DNA of 64,000 nucleotides from Dactylorhiza incarnata (GCA_033032865.1 JAWHQI010000079.1:9242501-9306500); one strand, 5' to 3'; counted from the stretch's first letter, positions 22,621 to 35,932 are shown. The notes: a model not told the origin generated them from the letters alone. Program-made: numbers and translations.

Positions 22621-24128
22621 TGATGCGCGTCGGCAAGTGCACCGGTCGCTGTCAAGTAATAATTGTGGAGAATAAATTCCCCGGATGTCGGTCTCTTGAG
22701 GAATGCAGGATGGGTGATCGAATCGTGCGGTGAATATTGTTACACAAGCGTTTCACAAACACAACAAGGGGTCTTTGGTTGGTTTTCCTAATTTTAGCAA
22801 CAATAAAAGAGATGCGGGTCGAGAACACCGCTTCGCAACGTGAGGTGGATGCAACGGCCGCGATGCCGTGCTTCGTGAGGCGAATGAAGTGGACTCAGGC
22901 GCGAGAGAGTGAGGGTCGCAAACACCTCTTCACAACCGTCATTAGCTCTTGCCAACACGGAGCAAACGCCTTGCGTGCGTGTGTGAGTGAGTGCGCTTGA
23001 ACGTGGTGAATCACAACCAACCCATGAATAAGAACACAGAAACCTTCATTCTCATCAAGTAAATATCACAATATTCATTTAGTAAAAGATTCAAAGGGGT
23101 ACAATCAAGGAAAGAGGAAGGAGATAACCGGCGGTGAAGACTAGCGGCCGTTCACGGCCGGAATGGTAGGTTGTCGGGCTACCTCCGGACTCGGGCGGAC
23201 GATGCTTCCGGCGTAGAGGGCTGTCACAATCTCCCTACGTGCTCCGTCGTCTTCGACTCAAGGTCTCTTCTTCTTCTCACCGGGCGGAAAGCGAAAATGA
23301 TTGCTTGGAGGCTTGCGGATGATGGAGAACACTCACGGGCGATGGAGGATGTCTAGGAATGGACATAGGAAGCTTCCCCTTGCGTAGGAGATGAAGTAGG
23401 GGCGATCCAAGGGGCGGTCGGCGGCGTACGGAACAGAAAATCCCGCTCCCGGAATGATAATCCGCCCTAAAATCGCAACAGGCGCTTAAATAGGCGCAGG
23501 ATTAAAAACTGCGCACGATCATTGGCGCACGACCAGTGGTCGTGCGCACTGGAATCCTGCGATCGTGCGCACTGCCTGGACAGAACCTGCAAGAGATGAA
23601 GTTATAAAATAAAATGCTCGCACGACCAGTGGCGCACGACCGTTGATCGTGCGCACTAGCGTCGGTGGTCGTGCGCAATAGGTGAGACAGAACTCATAAA
23701 ATTACTAATAAGTGCGCACGGACAGTGGCGCACGACCGGTGGTCGTGCGCACTGGAGTTGATGGGCGTGCGCACTGCACCAGACAGAACTCGTAAAAAGG
23801 GGCTAAGTGCGCACGATCAGTGGCGCACGACCAATGGTCGTGCGCACTAGAACAAGTGATCGTGCGCAGTGTTCCTGTGCAGAATTGCACCGGAAACACT
23901 TGCACTCCTCCTATTCCAGCACAAACACAGATCTAGCCACCGAAAGTGGCACTTAACAACATATGAGTACTATGAAAGGAAATAAACACGAAAACACACC
24001 AAAGTGGGCCAAAATGTGCACCTAGCATGGGTTATCAATTATAAACTATAATAAGGCTAAAGTGCGTGATATTGACTAAATAATGGCCCGGATGAGTCCA
24101 TGAAGGTGTATATAATCAGGACTCATCA
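22621..24128 (-). repeat. 5' LTR of Gypsy-5
   Basis: 1508 bp, the pair of 16873-18380. Differences seen by eye include a G/T near base 18 of the repeat, one C/A before the hairpin array, two in the last hairpin, and one near the end. Its hairpin array is at 23512-23873 and its TATA-like box at 23485-23492. Confidence 0.95.
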
Positions 24129-24133
24129 GCCAC
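24129..24133. repeat. Target site duplication (right) of Gypsy-5
   Basis: GCCAC, identical to 16868-16872. Confidence 0.9.
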
Positions 24134-24724
24134 CACCTTTGTTGAGGTGGTGGCTACCGCCAGGCGGTGTCACGGCTGTCGGAGATAGCTCCTCCGGCAA
24201 TCCCGGGCTAGGAGAAAAGCTCGGAAAATATTCCACATCCTCACATGGGATCGGTCTCAATTGAGCTCGATTTCTCTCCTAGGTGATTCTAGATGCTAGC
24301 ACAGAGGGAGAGGGGGAGAAACGAACCTCGATTGTGGCTCAGTGGCGTGTGCTCCGGCGTGCGGCCATGGAATTCTCCGTCTCCGACAAGCTTGCCCGAT
24401 CTGCCATTTCTCCACCAAAATCTCTTCTCCATGAGGCTAGCTCGACTCCTTAGGACCTTCTGAAGATGATGGAATGGCCAGATGAGGGGGCATGTGGCTG
24501 TATAGGGAGGATGGAAAGGGGGATGTTCGTTCATGGCTTGTACCTCCCCTATGCTACTGTTTGAGCGGCTCCCATGCCTGAAAAGACTGTTCATGGGCTG
24601 GGGAATTCGGCTGGGGGGCTTGGCCTATGATGGCTAAAGTTGACTAGGACTCATGTTGACCATATTGGCTAAAGTTGACTTGGGTCTGAGTAGCTAGAAC
24701 TTAGGAATAATTTCAAGTTTCTTT

Positions 24725-25200
24725 GTTTGACGAACTTTAATATGCGTTCGACAAAATCCATTCTGCGTTCAACGAACGTCATGCTTCAGTTCGACGAACT
24801 TGCTTTTCAGCTCGATGAATTCAGTCTTCCATCCAGTTCAGCAGATTTGCTCTCAGTTTGACAAACTCAGTCTTCCAGCCAGTTCAGCATATTTCCTCTC
24901 AGTTCGACAAACTCCAGATTCAGTTCGACGAACTCAGCTTTGTGTTCGATGAATTAATTCAGTTCGACGAACTACCGCTTTTAGTTCGTCGAACTCAGCT
25001 TTGTGTTCGACGAATTAATTCAGTTCGACGAACTCCAGCTTTTAGTTCGACGAACTCAGTTTTGTGTTCGACGAATTAATTCTGTTCGATGAACGCCAGA
25101 TTCAGTTCGACGAACTCAGCTTGTGTTCGACAAATTAATTTAGTTCGACGAACTCATCTTTCAGTCCGACGAATTTTCTTCTCCAGCTTGACAAATTTCT
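24725..25200. repeat. TTCGACGAA motif array in the LARD left LTR
   Basis: GTTCGACGAACTCAG, GTTCGACGAATTAATTC and GTTCGACGAACTCCAG alternate in a ~62-bp higher unit repeated about five times, with older degenerate units on the left. The homologous array in the right LTR is at 48018-48490. Confidence 0.88.
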
Positions 25201-27589
25201 GAAGGATCAGTTATCAATTATTTAGCAATGGATCTATTCAATAATTATTCATTTATCAGATAAGTCAAGATTTGATCTTTCCTTTTAATACTCCATTCAC
25301 CCCCCTTCTAAAGTAAATCTAAGGTCTAATACCTCACTTTCAATCATCATGGGGTCTAGTAGGATTGGGGATGTTACAAATTCCAATAAACAAAAAAAAA
25401 ATTCGTCCCCAAAATTTAAGTTCGGGTCTACGGGGTTCCAGGCTTATTGAAGATGAAAGTCTCAAGAAGGTATATATGATATCACAAGACTATTTGGTAA
25501 TTGCTATATTATCTCATCGTCAATGTTTCAACATATCCATCCTTCAAATATATTTCATGGTTGCACTTATGAAGTCAGTACGATGTCATCTCAGTAATTA
25601 ATTCCAACAATATTTCCAGATCTTCCTACTGATATATAAGAGGTATATATACAACAATTCCATAACAATTCAGTAACAATAACTCATGGTATGAATCTCT
25701 TAAGACGTTCAAATTCTACTTTGCGAAGGAAGTATCAAAAATGGTAACCATAAATTCCATGAAAATTTACCACGGGCGTATAATATTATCACAAGGTTAT
25801 TTCCAGAATTCTAGAATATTCCAGTGTCAATTATTCCAGATATGAATATTCTAAATTTATAACTCTGATTTGCATGTGCTGAATGAAGTATGAAGTTTAC
25901 TCAGAGATTAAATCAGATAAAATTTCCATAACTTCATACTGACATGAAAAAAACCTAGAACAAAATTTCCTAACATTTTAATATCAATGATTCGAGAAAT
26001 TAATTTCTCAAGCTATAGGTCCATATACTACTTTGTGAAGGAAGCTTGTTATTTACTCGAGGATTAATTCTATCAAAATTTCCAGAGGTCTTAGGTGGTC
26101 TCATAACTCCAATTATCCAGTTTCCTGCAGCTTTAAGTTCATCAGCTTATATACTTATTTACGGGATGAGGTAAGTTGGGATAATTGAATAATTAATGAT
26201 TAATGAACTATAATATCATCAAAATCCCACCAAAAATCTACAGAGTGTGATCTCGCTCTTTTAAGTGAATCCCATAACTTTATGTCTTCTCGGAAAGTTT
26301 TGACCCTAAAATTTTCCTTTAAGGTCTACGTGACAATTCACATAAATTCCAATTTCCTAGGGAAATCAACCCAAAAGTTTATGATTTTCTCCAAGGGATA
26401 TTGTCTCATAACCCTACATGTATATTTTAAGTTTTGTGAGAATTGACCAAGGGAAAACCCTTAAAATCTCATGTAGACCTAGTGTTACATGGTCGTGCTA
26501 TAAGCACACCAATATCCTTGCACTTGCTTGTGAAGAAAACTGACTTCCAGAGGTCCAATTGACCTAACATTTTAACTATGGTATATTATATACATGACCA
26601 CCCTCCAAAGGAGATTTGGTGTGATTTTGGACCAAATCACTCATATTATACACCATATATGATTTATTTACATTATACTAATACTTTAGACAAATATGCT
26701 CCAACAATTTTGATCTTTGGGCATATAGTAGATCTAAGCTGCATACACACAAGGTCAATTTATCGGCCTCATATCATTTACTATGTTAAAGTTATTCACA
26801 TTTTTGGGTATGTCCTTCACTAGGACCAGTCTTACTAAATCTGGCCTACTAAGAGTTGTGGGGCTCCAAATGGTGTGATCTCACTTTCTAAAGATAGTAG
26901 ACACAAATTCCTACAAAATTTATCTCGACCTACTTTTCATTTTAAGGCCTCTAAGGGCCTCAAAAGTTGGAGAAAAGAAGATCTATTTTACTAGTGTAGA
27001 AACAACCTTTTGGTGTGGCCTAAGTAAAGGTTTTTCTACCGATCATTTAAACATAGGTCTTTCCAAAAATTCCCAATTTTGGGAAGTGTATGTAATTGCG
27101 CATGACTTATGCATGACCAAAATTTCATCCTACTTGGAGTTGTAGAACTCCAAGATTCACTAAGTTCAATTTGGGTGCTATATGCATACCATTTTCTGTA
27201 ACTAAGGTCTAGGAAATCCAAGTTGGTACCAAACTAATCCAATAAACAAAAGGATTAGCCCCCATTCATTTTGGGCTAAGTTTCTTTAGTATCATTAGGA
27301 TATATTTGTCCCAGACATGCATTCAATCCTTAGGGTATCCGACCCTAGACTCGGAGCCTCATCCTGAGACCTATTGATATTCCATGAACTTTAAGATCCT
27401 CGGGTTACCAATTATCACACCCTTCTCAAGGTTACTATATACGCAGCCCCACAATAGGCATTTTCCAAACACCAATCTTTATTCGACTGAACACAAATCC
27501 TTATTCGATTTCTGGTATTTGTCACGATGATTGGTTCGACGCAACTTAGTTGTTGGTTTGGAGATTTAAGTTTACGAGTTTCTTGTTAT

Positions 27590-27635
27590 TTTTCTAATGG
27601 ATTTCGTGCACCAATCTCTCGAGGTGATCCTATCC
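27590..27635. repeat. Left arm of a ~43-bp inverted repeat flanking the LARD primer site
   Basis: Contains TGCACCAATCTCTCGAGGTG. The inverted partner is at 28385-28427, inside the LTR; two mismatches and one 2-base gap were seen. Confidence 0.8.
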
Positions 27636-27989
27636 ATTGGGTATGAAGTGATAATCTCATTTGGTAGGATAATTAGGTACATCGAGGTTTAAGCCTTAAG
27701 TATCTACTTACCCATCAGGTTCTTCTCCTAGTCACTTTGAGTGTCATCATGCCTTAATTAGTCTATACCCGAGGTCGGTTTGGATTAATATATGCTATGA
27801 AGTCTTCTTGGTGTGTCAAACTAGAATGATGTCCTAGTTGGGTTGGCCTAACTCATTGATTAATGGACTATTTTGTGTGATTTTTACACATGGGCACAAC
27901 ACTGCTTCTGCTGCTAGTTTGTCCTCAAACTAACTCGAGCGGGGGTGTCCCAGGGTTTTGTGGACTTATTTCTCATTGGATCATTTATG

Positions 27990-28001
27990 GCTCTGATACC
28001 A
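27990..28001 (-). other. Primer binding site (initiator tRNA-Met) of the LARD
   Basis: On the minus strand TGGTATCAGAGC lies two bases after the LTR end TTACA. This is the standard initiator-Met primer site of plant LTR elements and fixes the element on the minus strand. Confidence 0.88.
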
Positions 28002-28186
28002 TTTGTAAGATCCCTCTCCCGCACCAGGAGAGTTCCCGGATCTTATGCCCAGAAACGCCGCCATACGGTGACGCTAACACATGAGTTAGCCACCTCCGCA
28101 AGACGTTGATCCTGCCGGCAAGAACGAACAAGTAGGCCAACAAGAATAAGAAGAAAATAAGTAGACAAGTCCACAATCACACGCAT

Positions 28187-28204
28187 CTGTATATATATAT
28201 ATAT
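28187..28204. repeat. (TA)n microsatellite
   Basis: Short TA run inside the LARD right LTR. Confidence 0.8.
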
Positions 28205-28384
28205 CCAAATTTAAACTGTCCATCAATGAGTACAATAAAAGAAAGAGTAAAAGAGCTTATGCCCGGTACATATCCAAAGTAGAACAAAATTTCACTCTCT
28301 CACTCTACATCTATGCGGAAGCTAAACTAACTCTCAAATCTTCAAACACCTGCCTTGTAGTAGAAGTAATGCGCGACATGTCCT

Positions 28385-28427
28385 GATAGGATCACCTCGA
28401 GAGATTGGTGTATGAAATCCATTAAAA
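28385..28427. repeat. Right arm of the inverted repeat flanking the LARD primer site
   Basis: Inverted match to 27590-27635; together they bracket the primer binding site and the LTR end with a loop of about 750 bp. Confidence 0.8.
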
Positions 28428-29991
28428 AAAGAGTAGTAAAAGAAGTAAGCAGTAAAGCACCATTCTAGCAGTGCGCGCAAGTATAGGCAAGCACCATTCT
28501 AGCAGCATAAACAAGTAAACAGTAAAGAATAGTAAAAGAAGTAAGTAGTAAAGCAGTGCGCGCAAGTATAACAAACAAGTAAATAATTCTACACTACCAT
28601 CACATGAGTACCTTAACTTATATGAATGCCCATACAAACTTATAAGTTAAGATTTCCGTAATTATAACTTATCATATAAAAGAGCCCATACTAATTTATA
28701 TGATAAGGGTCTACAAATTATGTTCTAAGGTTTATGTATGTTATAGTATGCATGCTTTGATATGGTTCATACAAGTGCAACTCACCCACACGACTCTGTG
28801 ATCACAGACCTTTAGTTCCCACTTTTTGGAGCTAGCTTCACTCTCTGGTACCACCGTTGTAGCCACGGCAACAGTGGAGAGGGAATCTCCACATCCTAGG
28901 CGGGTATACACACTACCAGGACTAGACCCTCTGAACGCCTCTGTACATGTCCTAGGTGCACTCTAGAGTCTTGCGTACTCTTTGCTGGTATCCACCAGTC
29001 TTTGAGGTCAATTATGCGTTTTGGGGATCGTCCTCCAGACCGCAGTATAAACAACCTACAGGCCCCTCAAACCTTCACACCCGCCTAAGTCAACGTACTG
29101 TCGTCGGTGTGACAACTGGTCCAGTACCGAATACCCACCACTAATTTGTTCTTATGCACATGCAATTTATCACCACCCGAGCCTTCAGCTCGCAGGACTA
29201 ACTCGTCCTGATATACAACTGTTGGATCGGTAGGCGCCCTTAGAGGGGGGGGGGGGTGAATAAGGGTTTTAAAATTTATATTATATTTTGAAATACCTGC
29301 TTATGATTTGAGATCAAAATAGTGATTATAAATAAAGGTCTAAATTGTTTAATAAAAAGGAGAGGATAATAAACAATTTAGAGAAATTAAAAACAAATCA
29401 ATTTTATTACACAAAGTGAGACATGATTATTATTAATAAAATTGATTACAAAATTTGATCTCAATGATGCTAGAAATCAAAGCGAAATATGAAAGACTCT
29501 TTTTGTTTTCTATACCGACTCGTATCCCCATGAACCGGTTGGCTTTAGCTGATCCTTCCCCAGATAAGGCCTCAAGCTGCTCTAGCCAACCCTTCCCCGG
29601 ATATGGCCTCGAGCACCCCCTAGACCTACACCGTAGACCTAGTCGCCAACACGAGGCTAATTTCAGCCCTAAGTCCTACCCAGACCTAGTCGCCAACACG
29701 AGGCGATTTCACTAACCGATTTAAAAGAAAAGATGTGAAATAAAAAGACAATAATATAAAACCCCCTATATGTGGATCTCTTGGACAAGTAGACAAAGAC
29801 GCAGAGTATGATCGTAGTCGATGCAGTCTTTCGTCACGGTGATGACGCGTGTTGAAATCTTCTCCACGGATCTCTTTAAGCCTTCATGGATTTGTGGGAG
29901 TATCTCTCTGAACCTTCCTCTCAATGTTGTGGCACGAAGCTCTAGAATTCTAAATCTCAAGAGGATGAGGAAGACGGAGCCAAGTGGTCCA

Positions 29992-29998
29992 TTTTATA
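29992..29998 (-). promoter_or_regulatory. TATA box of the Sirevirus-2 3' LTR
   Basis: TATAAAA on the minus strand, directly downstream of the CpG-rich array. In the other LTR the matching position (about 36713) reads TATTAAA. Confidence 0.65.
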
Positions 29999-30000
29999 GC

Positions 30001-30345
30001 CTCAGCGCTAGCGCCTGCGCCTGCGCTAGTTCTACCGCCAGCGCTATCCCATTTTAGGACATATTCTGCGCGGCAGAATCTTCAATCCGAGGAAACATTT
30101 CTCTCTTGCCTACTGTGCTCCTCGCTATCGCCTGCGCTATCGGATACCGCCTGGTGCTATCTCCTTCTATAAGTTCTCCCGGTGATTGCGTTTAAGCAAA
30201 CATTTCGTCGATTGAAATTTCATCGAACGCAGCTAAGAGTTCGTCGATCGAATTTTTGTCGAACGCAGTTATGTGCATTTTGTCGAGCGCCGCTGACAGT
30301 TCGTTGAACGATATCTAGCGCCTATGCTAGTACTACCGCCAGCGC
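30001..30345. repeat. CpG-rich motif array in the Sirevirus-2 3' LTR
   Basis: Mixed array of CAGCGCTAGCGCC-type units and TTCGTCGATCGAA / CATCGAACGCAG-type units, immediately upstream (minus strand) of the TATA box. The matching array in the 5' LTR is at about 36722-37066. Confidence 0.82.
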
Positions 30346-30510
30346 TAGTGGGAGTTTTGGACTTGATGGCTCATCTTTGGGGGCAACCTTCTTATGTAAT
30401 CCTTGAGTTATGTGGACTTTGTTATCCTGCACACTTAGACACACAAGATAAAATACACATAGGATTTATTATTCTCAAACCTAGGAGATGCGAAAGACCA
30501 TGTTCCAACA

Positions 30511-33500
30511 AACTCCCCCTTTTGATAATAACAAATCCATTAATGATAAATCAGAGCATTAATATATAAGCATGATGAAACTTACTTGTGTGTGTGTGAA
30601 AGTGATGACTTAGGATAATTATCGATTTTAGCATTTAGAATTGCTCCCCCTAAATACATGCTCCCCCTAAGTGAATGCTCTCCTAATATGTAAACTATCA
30701 TCCTAATTAAGCATGTTAGTTTTATATTTTGATAGCAGATTATATTTATCATGTTAATTCTCCCCCTTTTGTTATTAGCAAAAGTGGGTAAGGAGACACC
30801 GCTTAAAAGTTGATAATAAGATAAAGGCATGATCGAGCTTTTAGAGAGAATGAAATGATAAGGATTTTTATAGTAATTTTTATAGAGATAGATTAGAGTT
30901 TTTAGCAATATAACATTTTTAAGTATTATTATGTTGGTTCATCCCCCTTTTTATATAAGAGTTTTAAGCATAAAAAATGTAATTATTTCCAAGTAACTAA
31001 ACTACCCAGACAATATGTCTACACCCTAGCCCCGTATTAAGTGACGGATGGGCATGAGGAGCTGCAAAAATGTCGTAGGTTGGGGTGTTAATCCCATATG
31101 CAAACACTAGACAAAAACTTAACCTAGCACTTTTTCCCCCCAGTGCCTCGCAAGGCCCCACTGGAACCCTCCCCAGTTAAGGACAAGACATGACTAAAGA
31201 TAAGGTTATCTAATGTCTACCACCCTACACCCCTGCTATGGTGAGATATGTAATCATGGATAATAATTATTGGAACCATTAGGCATTTAAATTTAGTGAT
31301 AAGTTCATAGCCTATGCGTTTATATTTTTATTTGAATTTATGAAAACACTCACATAGCTATTTTGAAATCCATTAATGAATCAGAGTTTTTAATATAACA
31401 ATATTTTCATAGAAATAAAGCAGAGTTTTTAGCAAAAAAAATATTCATGTTTAGAGTAACCAATATAAAGTTTACCATGCAAGTCTACCACTTGTTGAAA
31501 GAAAGGAATTTTAAGATTCAAGTGATGATGCACACAAAATAAAAGACTTTAAATAAGCATGAAAGCGCAAGGTAAAACAATTATATAGTTATGATGCGGA
31601 AGACTTTTAGAAATACAAGAAACATCTTATTGTAATCAATGATGATCCATAAAAAGATATATGAGTTAAATTTCAAAAAAGAAGATGTTTTTGTAAATGA
31701 TTGTTCAATTAAAATCTTTAAGTTTGACAATAAAGTAACCAAGCATGAAATAATGTTATCAAAAAGAGATTACTACAATGTTACTTTAATTCATAATTTC
31801 AAAACATACCAAACATTGTAGAAAGCATGCTAGGTTATCTAGTGCATTTCATAAATAAAGAGTAGTATAGAATTTGCATTAGGATCCAATACTCATGAGA
31901 AGAAGTGTTATGGAAGATAATGATGTGCACATAAGTGTATTTTTGAGTAGAGTAGACAAATGTTTTAATCAAAAATACAAGAAATATGTAAAGTAAGAGC
32001 ACAATAAAACACAAATAATTTCACTTCCACACACTTTAATGCACAAATAAAAAATGTACAACTACCAAGGTGCTTTGCTCACCCAATGCTCATTAAGACT
32101 TATCAGGGTGCAAAGTAGTGCTTGGGGGATCACATATTTTATTTTTAATGTTGAGACTCGTGATCCGGTGTACTTAAGAGTAAGTGGTTTTTATTTTGAA
32201 AGAAAGATATGGTTTGCACAAGATACTTTACTATTCTTTCCAAGGTGCTCAACCTCACAACGCTTATTAAGACTTATTAGGAGGTTCAAGTAGTGCTTGG
32301 TGGAGTTATTTTTGTCACTTTATTTTATGATCTTTGTTTTGTACAAAGTTCTCCGAATACACTTGTTTTGCAAACCAATAGAATTTATGAAAACATAACC
32401 ACTTTTCCTAACTTTTAAAAGTGCAAATAAAAGTAGTGTAGGTAAGATACTTGTGCAATTTTAATTCATTGCACTAATACAAAACATACACAAGCATTTT
32501 TAGATTAAACACATATGTAGACAATGCCAAAATAAGTGAGTGAATGAAGATCATTATCAAACATAAAACATTTACTCATACTTAGAGGCATGCTAAGAAT
32601 AGTTCTACACAACTTTTACAATATAATTGATGCACATATTAATAGATATATCAAAGCATGATGAAAAACAATGTTCAAAGTAGTTTGAAAAGATAAATTG
32701 CAACATCATAGAAGTTCTAAATAATAGATTAAATCATGCTTGATTTTCAATGAAGTCCATATAGTATTTTTGATATTTTGAAGAATAATTTTGATTTAAA
32801 GTTTGAACTCATAAGATTGATCTTGGACTTCCCGAGGTCTACCCTGTGAGAGGTTTGCCCGGGTACTAGGTGATGTGATGGGATGATAGCCCAAATCACC
32901 CTTTCGCAAGATACATGTAAATAGAAAAGTTAAGTTTAAAATAATAATTTTTGATACCTTTTTTGTTTTATATTTTTGTAATTGATTTTTGCTTTTAGAA
33001 ATAGAATTTAAACAAATGACAAAAAAACCGAAAAAGGCAAAACATATTTTTTGTAATTTGTCTTTTGTATTTTTGTATTTGATTTTTCAAAAATGTAATA
33101 AAAGCAAAAGTGCAGAAATAAATAGTACACATAGATTAATATATTTTTCGGGATTTTTCAAACTTTTAAAAATATAGAAAAACACATAGGTGCGCTAGCG
33201 CCGGCGTTAGCACTAGCGCGGGAAATAGTACATGATTTTTGATGATTTTGAAATTTTTGTTTGTTGATCTTGATTAAGTGTCCAAACAGTAGTTTCATGC
33301 TGAAATTTCAGATTTTTAGGAAATGTCTAGATATTGCAAATTTCATGAAACATTGGTGATTTTGTATATGACTTTACCAAATAAATTTTGCATGAAATAT
33401 ATTTTATTATATCTCCTTTTTAATTTTTCTAAGGCTTATATTTATCAATATAATGTAGTTTGAAAATGATAGGAAATGTAAGCACGAGAAGACATGAATG

Positions 33501-34600
33501 AACAAATCAAATATGCATCATTTTAGTGATTAAAAATAATGTTCATCCATAAGAATATCATGGACAAGCCCTAGAAGAGAATACCCAGCCTGTATATCTT
33601 GGTAAACATATAAAGCCTAACATTGACACAAATATTCTTTAGGTGACAATGTTAGTATGATAAGTTTGAGATTAATGTTATATCAAGGTTTGATTGTGTT
33701 TCAACTTAGAGACCTAGAATGAAGTGATGATTTAATTTGATTTGATATCAAGATGATTCAAAGGTCTAAACTTGAAATAAATCACAATACACACATAATA
33801 CACCAACCATGGTATGTAATTATAATATCAATTGTCATCAATTATTATATCAAATATAATTCACATAATTGTGATTGAAATAATTGTTTTTAGAAGCCTT
33901 TTGATAAGACTTATGATATATGATGTTAGAGAATTTTAGCAAAGGACATCAATAGATCATGGTGGTGCTTGTGAATTCAATATTCATTATGAAGGTAAAT
34001 TCTTTCAATACATTTTAGTGATTTTCTTTTAATTATGAATTTTGAATATATATATGTGATTTTTGATAGGTGAACAATAGTGATGGATTAGATCATGTTT
34101 GACATCAAGGAGTGAACACAATATAAATTTTGTTGGAACAAAGACAACCATATTGAAAGTTGAGCTTTTATTTAGATCTTGAACTTTCTTTTAGATCATG
34201 TTATTTCTGTAAACCACTTATTGCTGAAGGCTAAAAAGCTTAATAGTCTAATAAGTGGATTTAATTTGAAATATCTTATAGCAAATTTATAGTTCAATTT
34301 ATATGAATACTATATGATATTTATGGGTAATGATTTTTATAGTAATAGATTGGTCATTTATAAATAAAAAATACTTGACTTTTACTTTTGATTTACTTTG
34401 ATTTGCACACTTCATTTAGGCTTTAGGGGACAAAGTCAAAATTTCAAATATTATATTAGATGACCATGACATGATGGCTTAAAAAGAAAAACAAAAAGAA
34501 AAACAAAAAGAAAAAATAGAAAAGACATTAAAGCACATCATGAAGTAGAAATTTGTGTATTTCAATTTGAAAATATTCTACTTCATGCATATGGATGATA
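30511..34600 (-). other. Sirevirus-2 long non-coding 3' region
   Basis: About 4 kb without a credible gene. It contains repeated polypurine-like runs near the LTR (30643-30780, read as CTCCCCCT on the plus strand), a ~180-bp module at 31015-31195 shared with Sirevirus-3, stretches homologous to the Sirevirus-1 tail (for example 31800-31870 and 32341-32380), and a palindrome at 33195-33210. A segment at 32820-32900 resembles a block of the LARD LTR. Confidence 0.75.
33195..33210. repeat. Near-perfect 16-bp palindrome in the Sirevirus-2 tail
   Basis: CTAGCGCCGGCGTTAG, one mismatch from the Sirevirus-1 palindrome at 2983-2998, in a matching AT-rich setting. Confidence 0.8.
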
Positions 34601-35896
34601 CTAATAGATGAGAGATTTGGGTATCCCAAGGGAACCAAGTGTAAAGGTTCCTTTAGGTACCCAAATATAGCGTGATAATTTTTGGGGAGACGACAATGAA
34701 TGAATTCTTTCAAGTGGAGTTAATGTTTCATTTTTTATTTTGGGTCTCCATTCATATTTTGATTTAATATTATGCATCAAATTTCCATATTCATTAATCT
34801 TAGGTTTAAAATAATAATCACTTTTGAAATTATATTTCATAGGAAATTTGTGCACATTAGAATTTAATTTGGGAGATACATAATGTGGGTTAGATTTCAT
34901 TATGTTTGAGTGATTAAACAGTCTACTAGGTGCATGTTTAATATGTTTTAACATACTAGTAGAAGTTTTACACATGTTTGATGATAAACTACAAATAAGA
35001 TATTTAAAATTATTTAATCCTTTTTGAAAGAGCGATTTTAAAGATTTTAGTTTGTGAGAGAGAATATTATTTTCGTTTATCAATTTTTTGTTATGTTCTT
35101 CTGAAATTAAAAGTTCTTTTTCTAAATCCTTGAATTTTTCTATAATATTATTATAATCAAAATATGGTGTATAGTTTTCAAATGAAGAGCATGATTGAGA
35201 TTCAAACACATCCTTTTTGGATTCTTCATTCACATTTGCTTTCAAAGTTTTCTTTTCTAAACGTAATTTCTTATTAGCAATTTTTAATTTCTTCATTCTA
35301 CGTTTAGCAATTTTTTGTATATGGAAATAAGAAAAAGAATTAGTCTTTCTTACAGCGCAATCAGAAGAGGCAAGATGTGAACATGACGTTCCTTTGTCAT
35401 CTTCTAGGCCTTCCTTCTTTATAGATGAATTTTCATCTTCTCTTGATGAATTGCTCTATTTGGCTAAGTCAATTTCCATGATTTCCATGGTTTTGCTATA
35501 AGAGAGATTTTCTTAAATAATGATGGATGCTTTTATGTCCTTCTCTTCCTGTGTTTGTTCCATACCTGCAAGAGGAAGATCATAATTTATCTCAAGAAAA
35601 TTCCACATCTCGTATGCAGTAGGAAAAGTATGAATGAGTTTAGAAATATTTTGATCTTACGCACAAAATAGACTATTCATAGATTTTGCATTTAAAACCA
35701 TTTTGTTTTTATTTAATACGCTAGGTGGCTTTTTAATAGTGATGTTCCAAACTTTTTCATCTAAAGCTTTAAGAAAATTTTTCATTAATATTTTCCATCC
35801 TTTAAAATTTCTTCCTTCAAATAGAGGTGGTGCTAGTGATTTTCCTTCTTCATAAAAATTTACCCCACTAGTAGAAGTGATATCATGAGACGTCAT
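34601..35896 (-). pseudogene. gag: Sirevirus-type gag relic
   Basis: The frame opens at the ATG at 35896 with KSLAPPLFEGRNFKGWKILM and LDEKVWN, the N-terminal pattern of copia Gags, and reads through to 34601. Stops interrupt it at 35657-35659 (TAA after NSLFCA) and twice more before 35400 (TAA, TAG), all in one frame. The 231-residue open part (34601-35296) starts with a lysine/leucine heptad-like stretch (KLKIANKKLRLEKKTLKANV), probably a coiled coil, and ends with RYIWVPKGTFTLGSLG. No CCHC knuckle is visible. Gag would build the particle. The Gag of Sirevirus-3 is closely related and broken at different codons. The product is defective as it stands. Confidence 0.85.
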
Positions 35897-35932
35897 TATT
35901 CCTGGTTGTTAAGACGATTGGAATAAAACTTG

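Larger units (their letters stand above)
16873..24128 (-). mobile_element. Athila-type Ty3/gypsy retrotransposon, gag-protease only (Gypsy-5)
   Basis: Two 1508-bp LTRs (TGATGCGCG...GACTCATCA), a perfect 5-bp target duplication GCCAC, a tRNA-Asp-type primer site and a polypurine tract all agree on a minus-strand element of 7256 bp. The interior carries one long gag-protease frame and no reverse transcriptase, RNase H or integrase, so it must move with enzymes from a partner. I counted six differences between the LTRs by eye, so the insertion is young. It lies inside the left LTR of the LARD. Confidence 0.95.
14405..25378 (-). repeat. 3' LTR of the LARD (left copy), split by an Athila-type element and truncated
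   Basis: Homology to the right LTR begins near 14405 and runs to the shared end GGGGATGTTACA at 25378, interrupted by 16873-24128 (plus a 5-bp target copy). About 0.9 kb present in the right LTR (28004-28890) is missing here. Relative to the right copy, about 88 bp are absent near 14770, between two copies of GTTTACC. The TATA box seen in the right copy is mutated here (about 24589). Confidence 0.8.
25379..28003 (-). other. LARD internal region, non-coding
   Basis: 2.6 kb between the two LTRs. No Gag, protease, RT or integrase motif was found on either strand. On the minus strand the 3' end has the block TTGGGGACGAATTT (about 25402-25416), reminiscent of the end of Del/Tekay chromoviruses; the expected polypurine tract is degenerate. 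At the other end lies the primer site. Confidence 0.7.
29220..30510 (-). repeat. 3' LTR of Sirevirus-2
   Basis: Plus-strand reading starts TGTTGGATCGG and ends TGTTCCAACA. A G-run of 12 follows the GGCGCC block. Confidence 0.92.
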
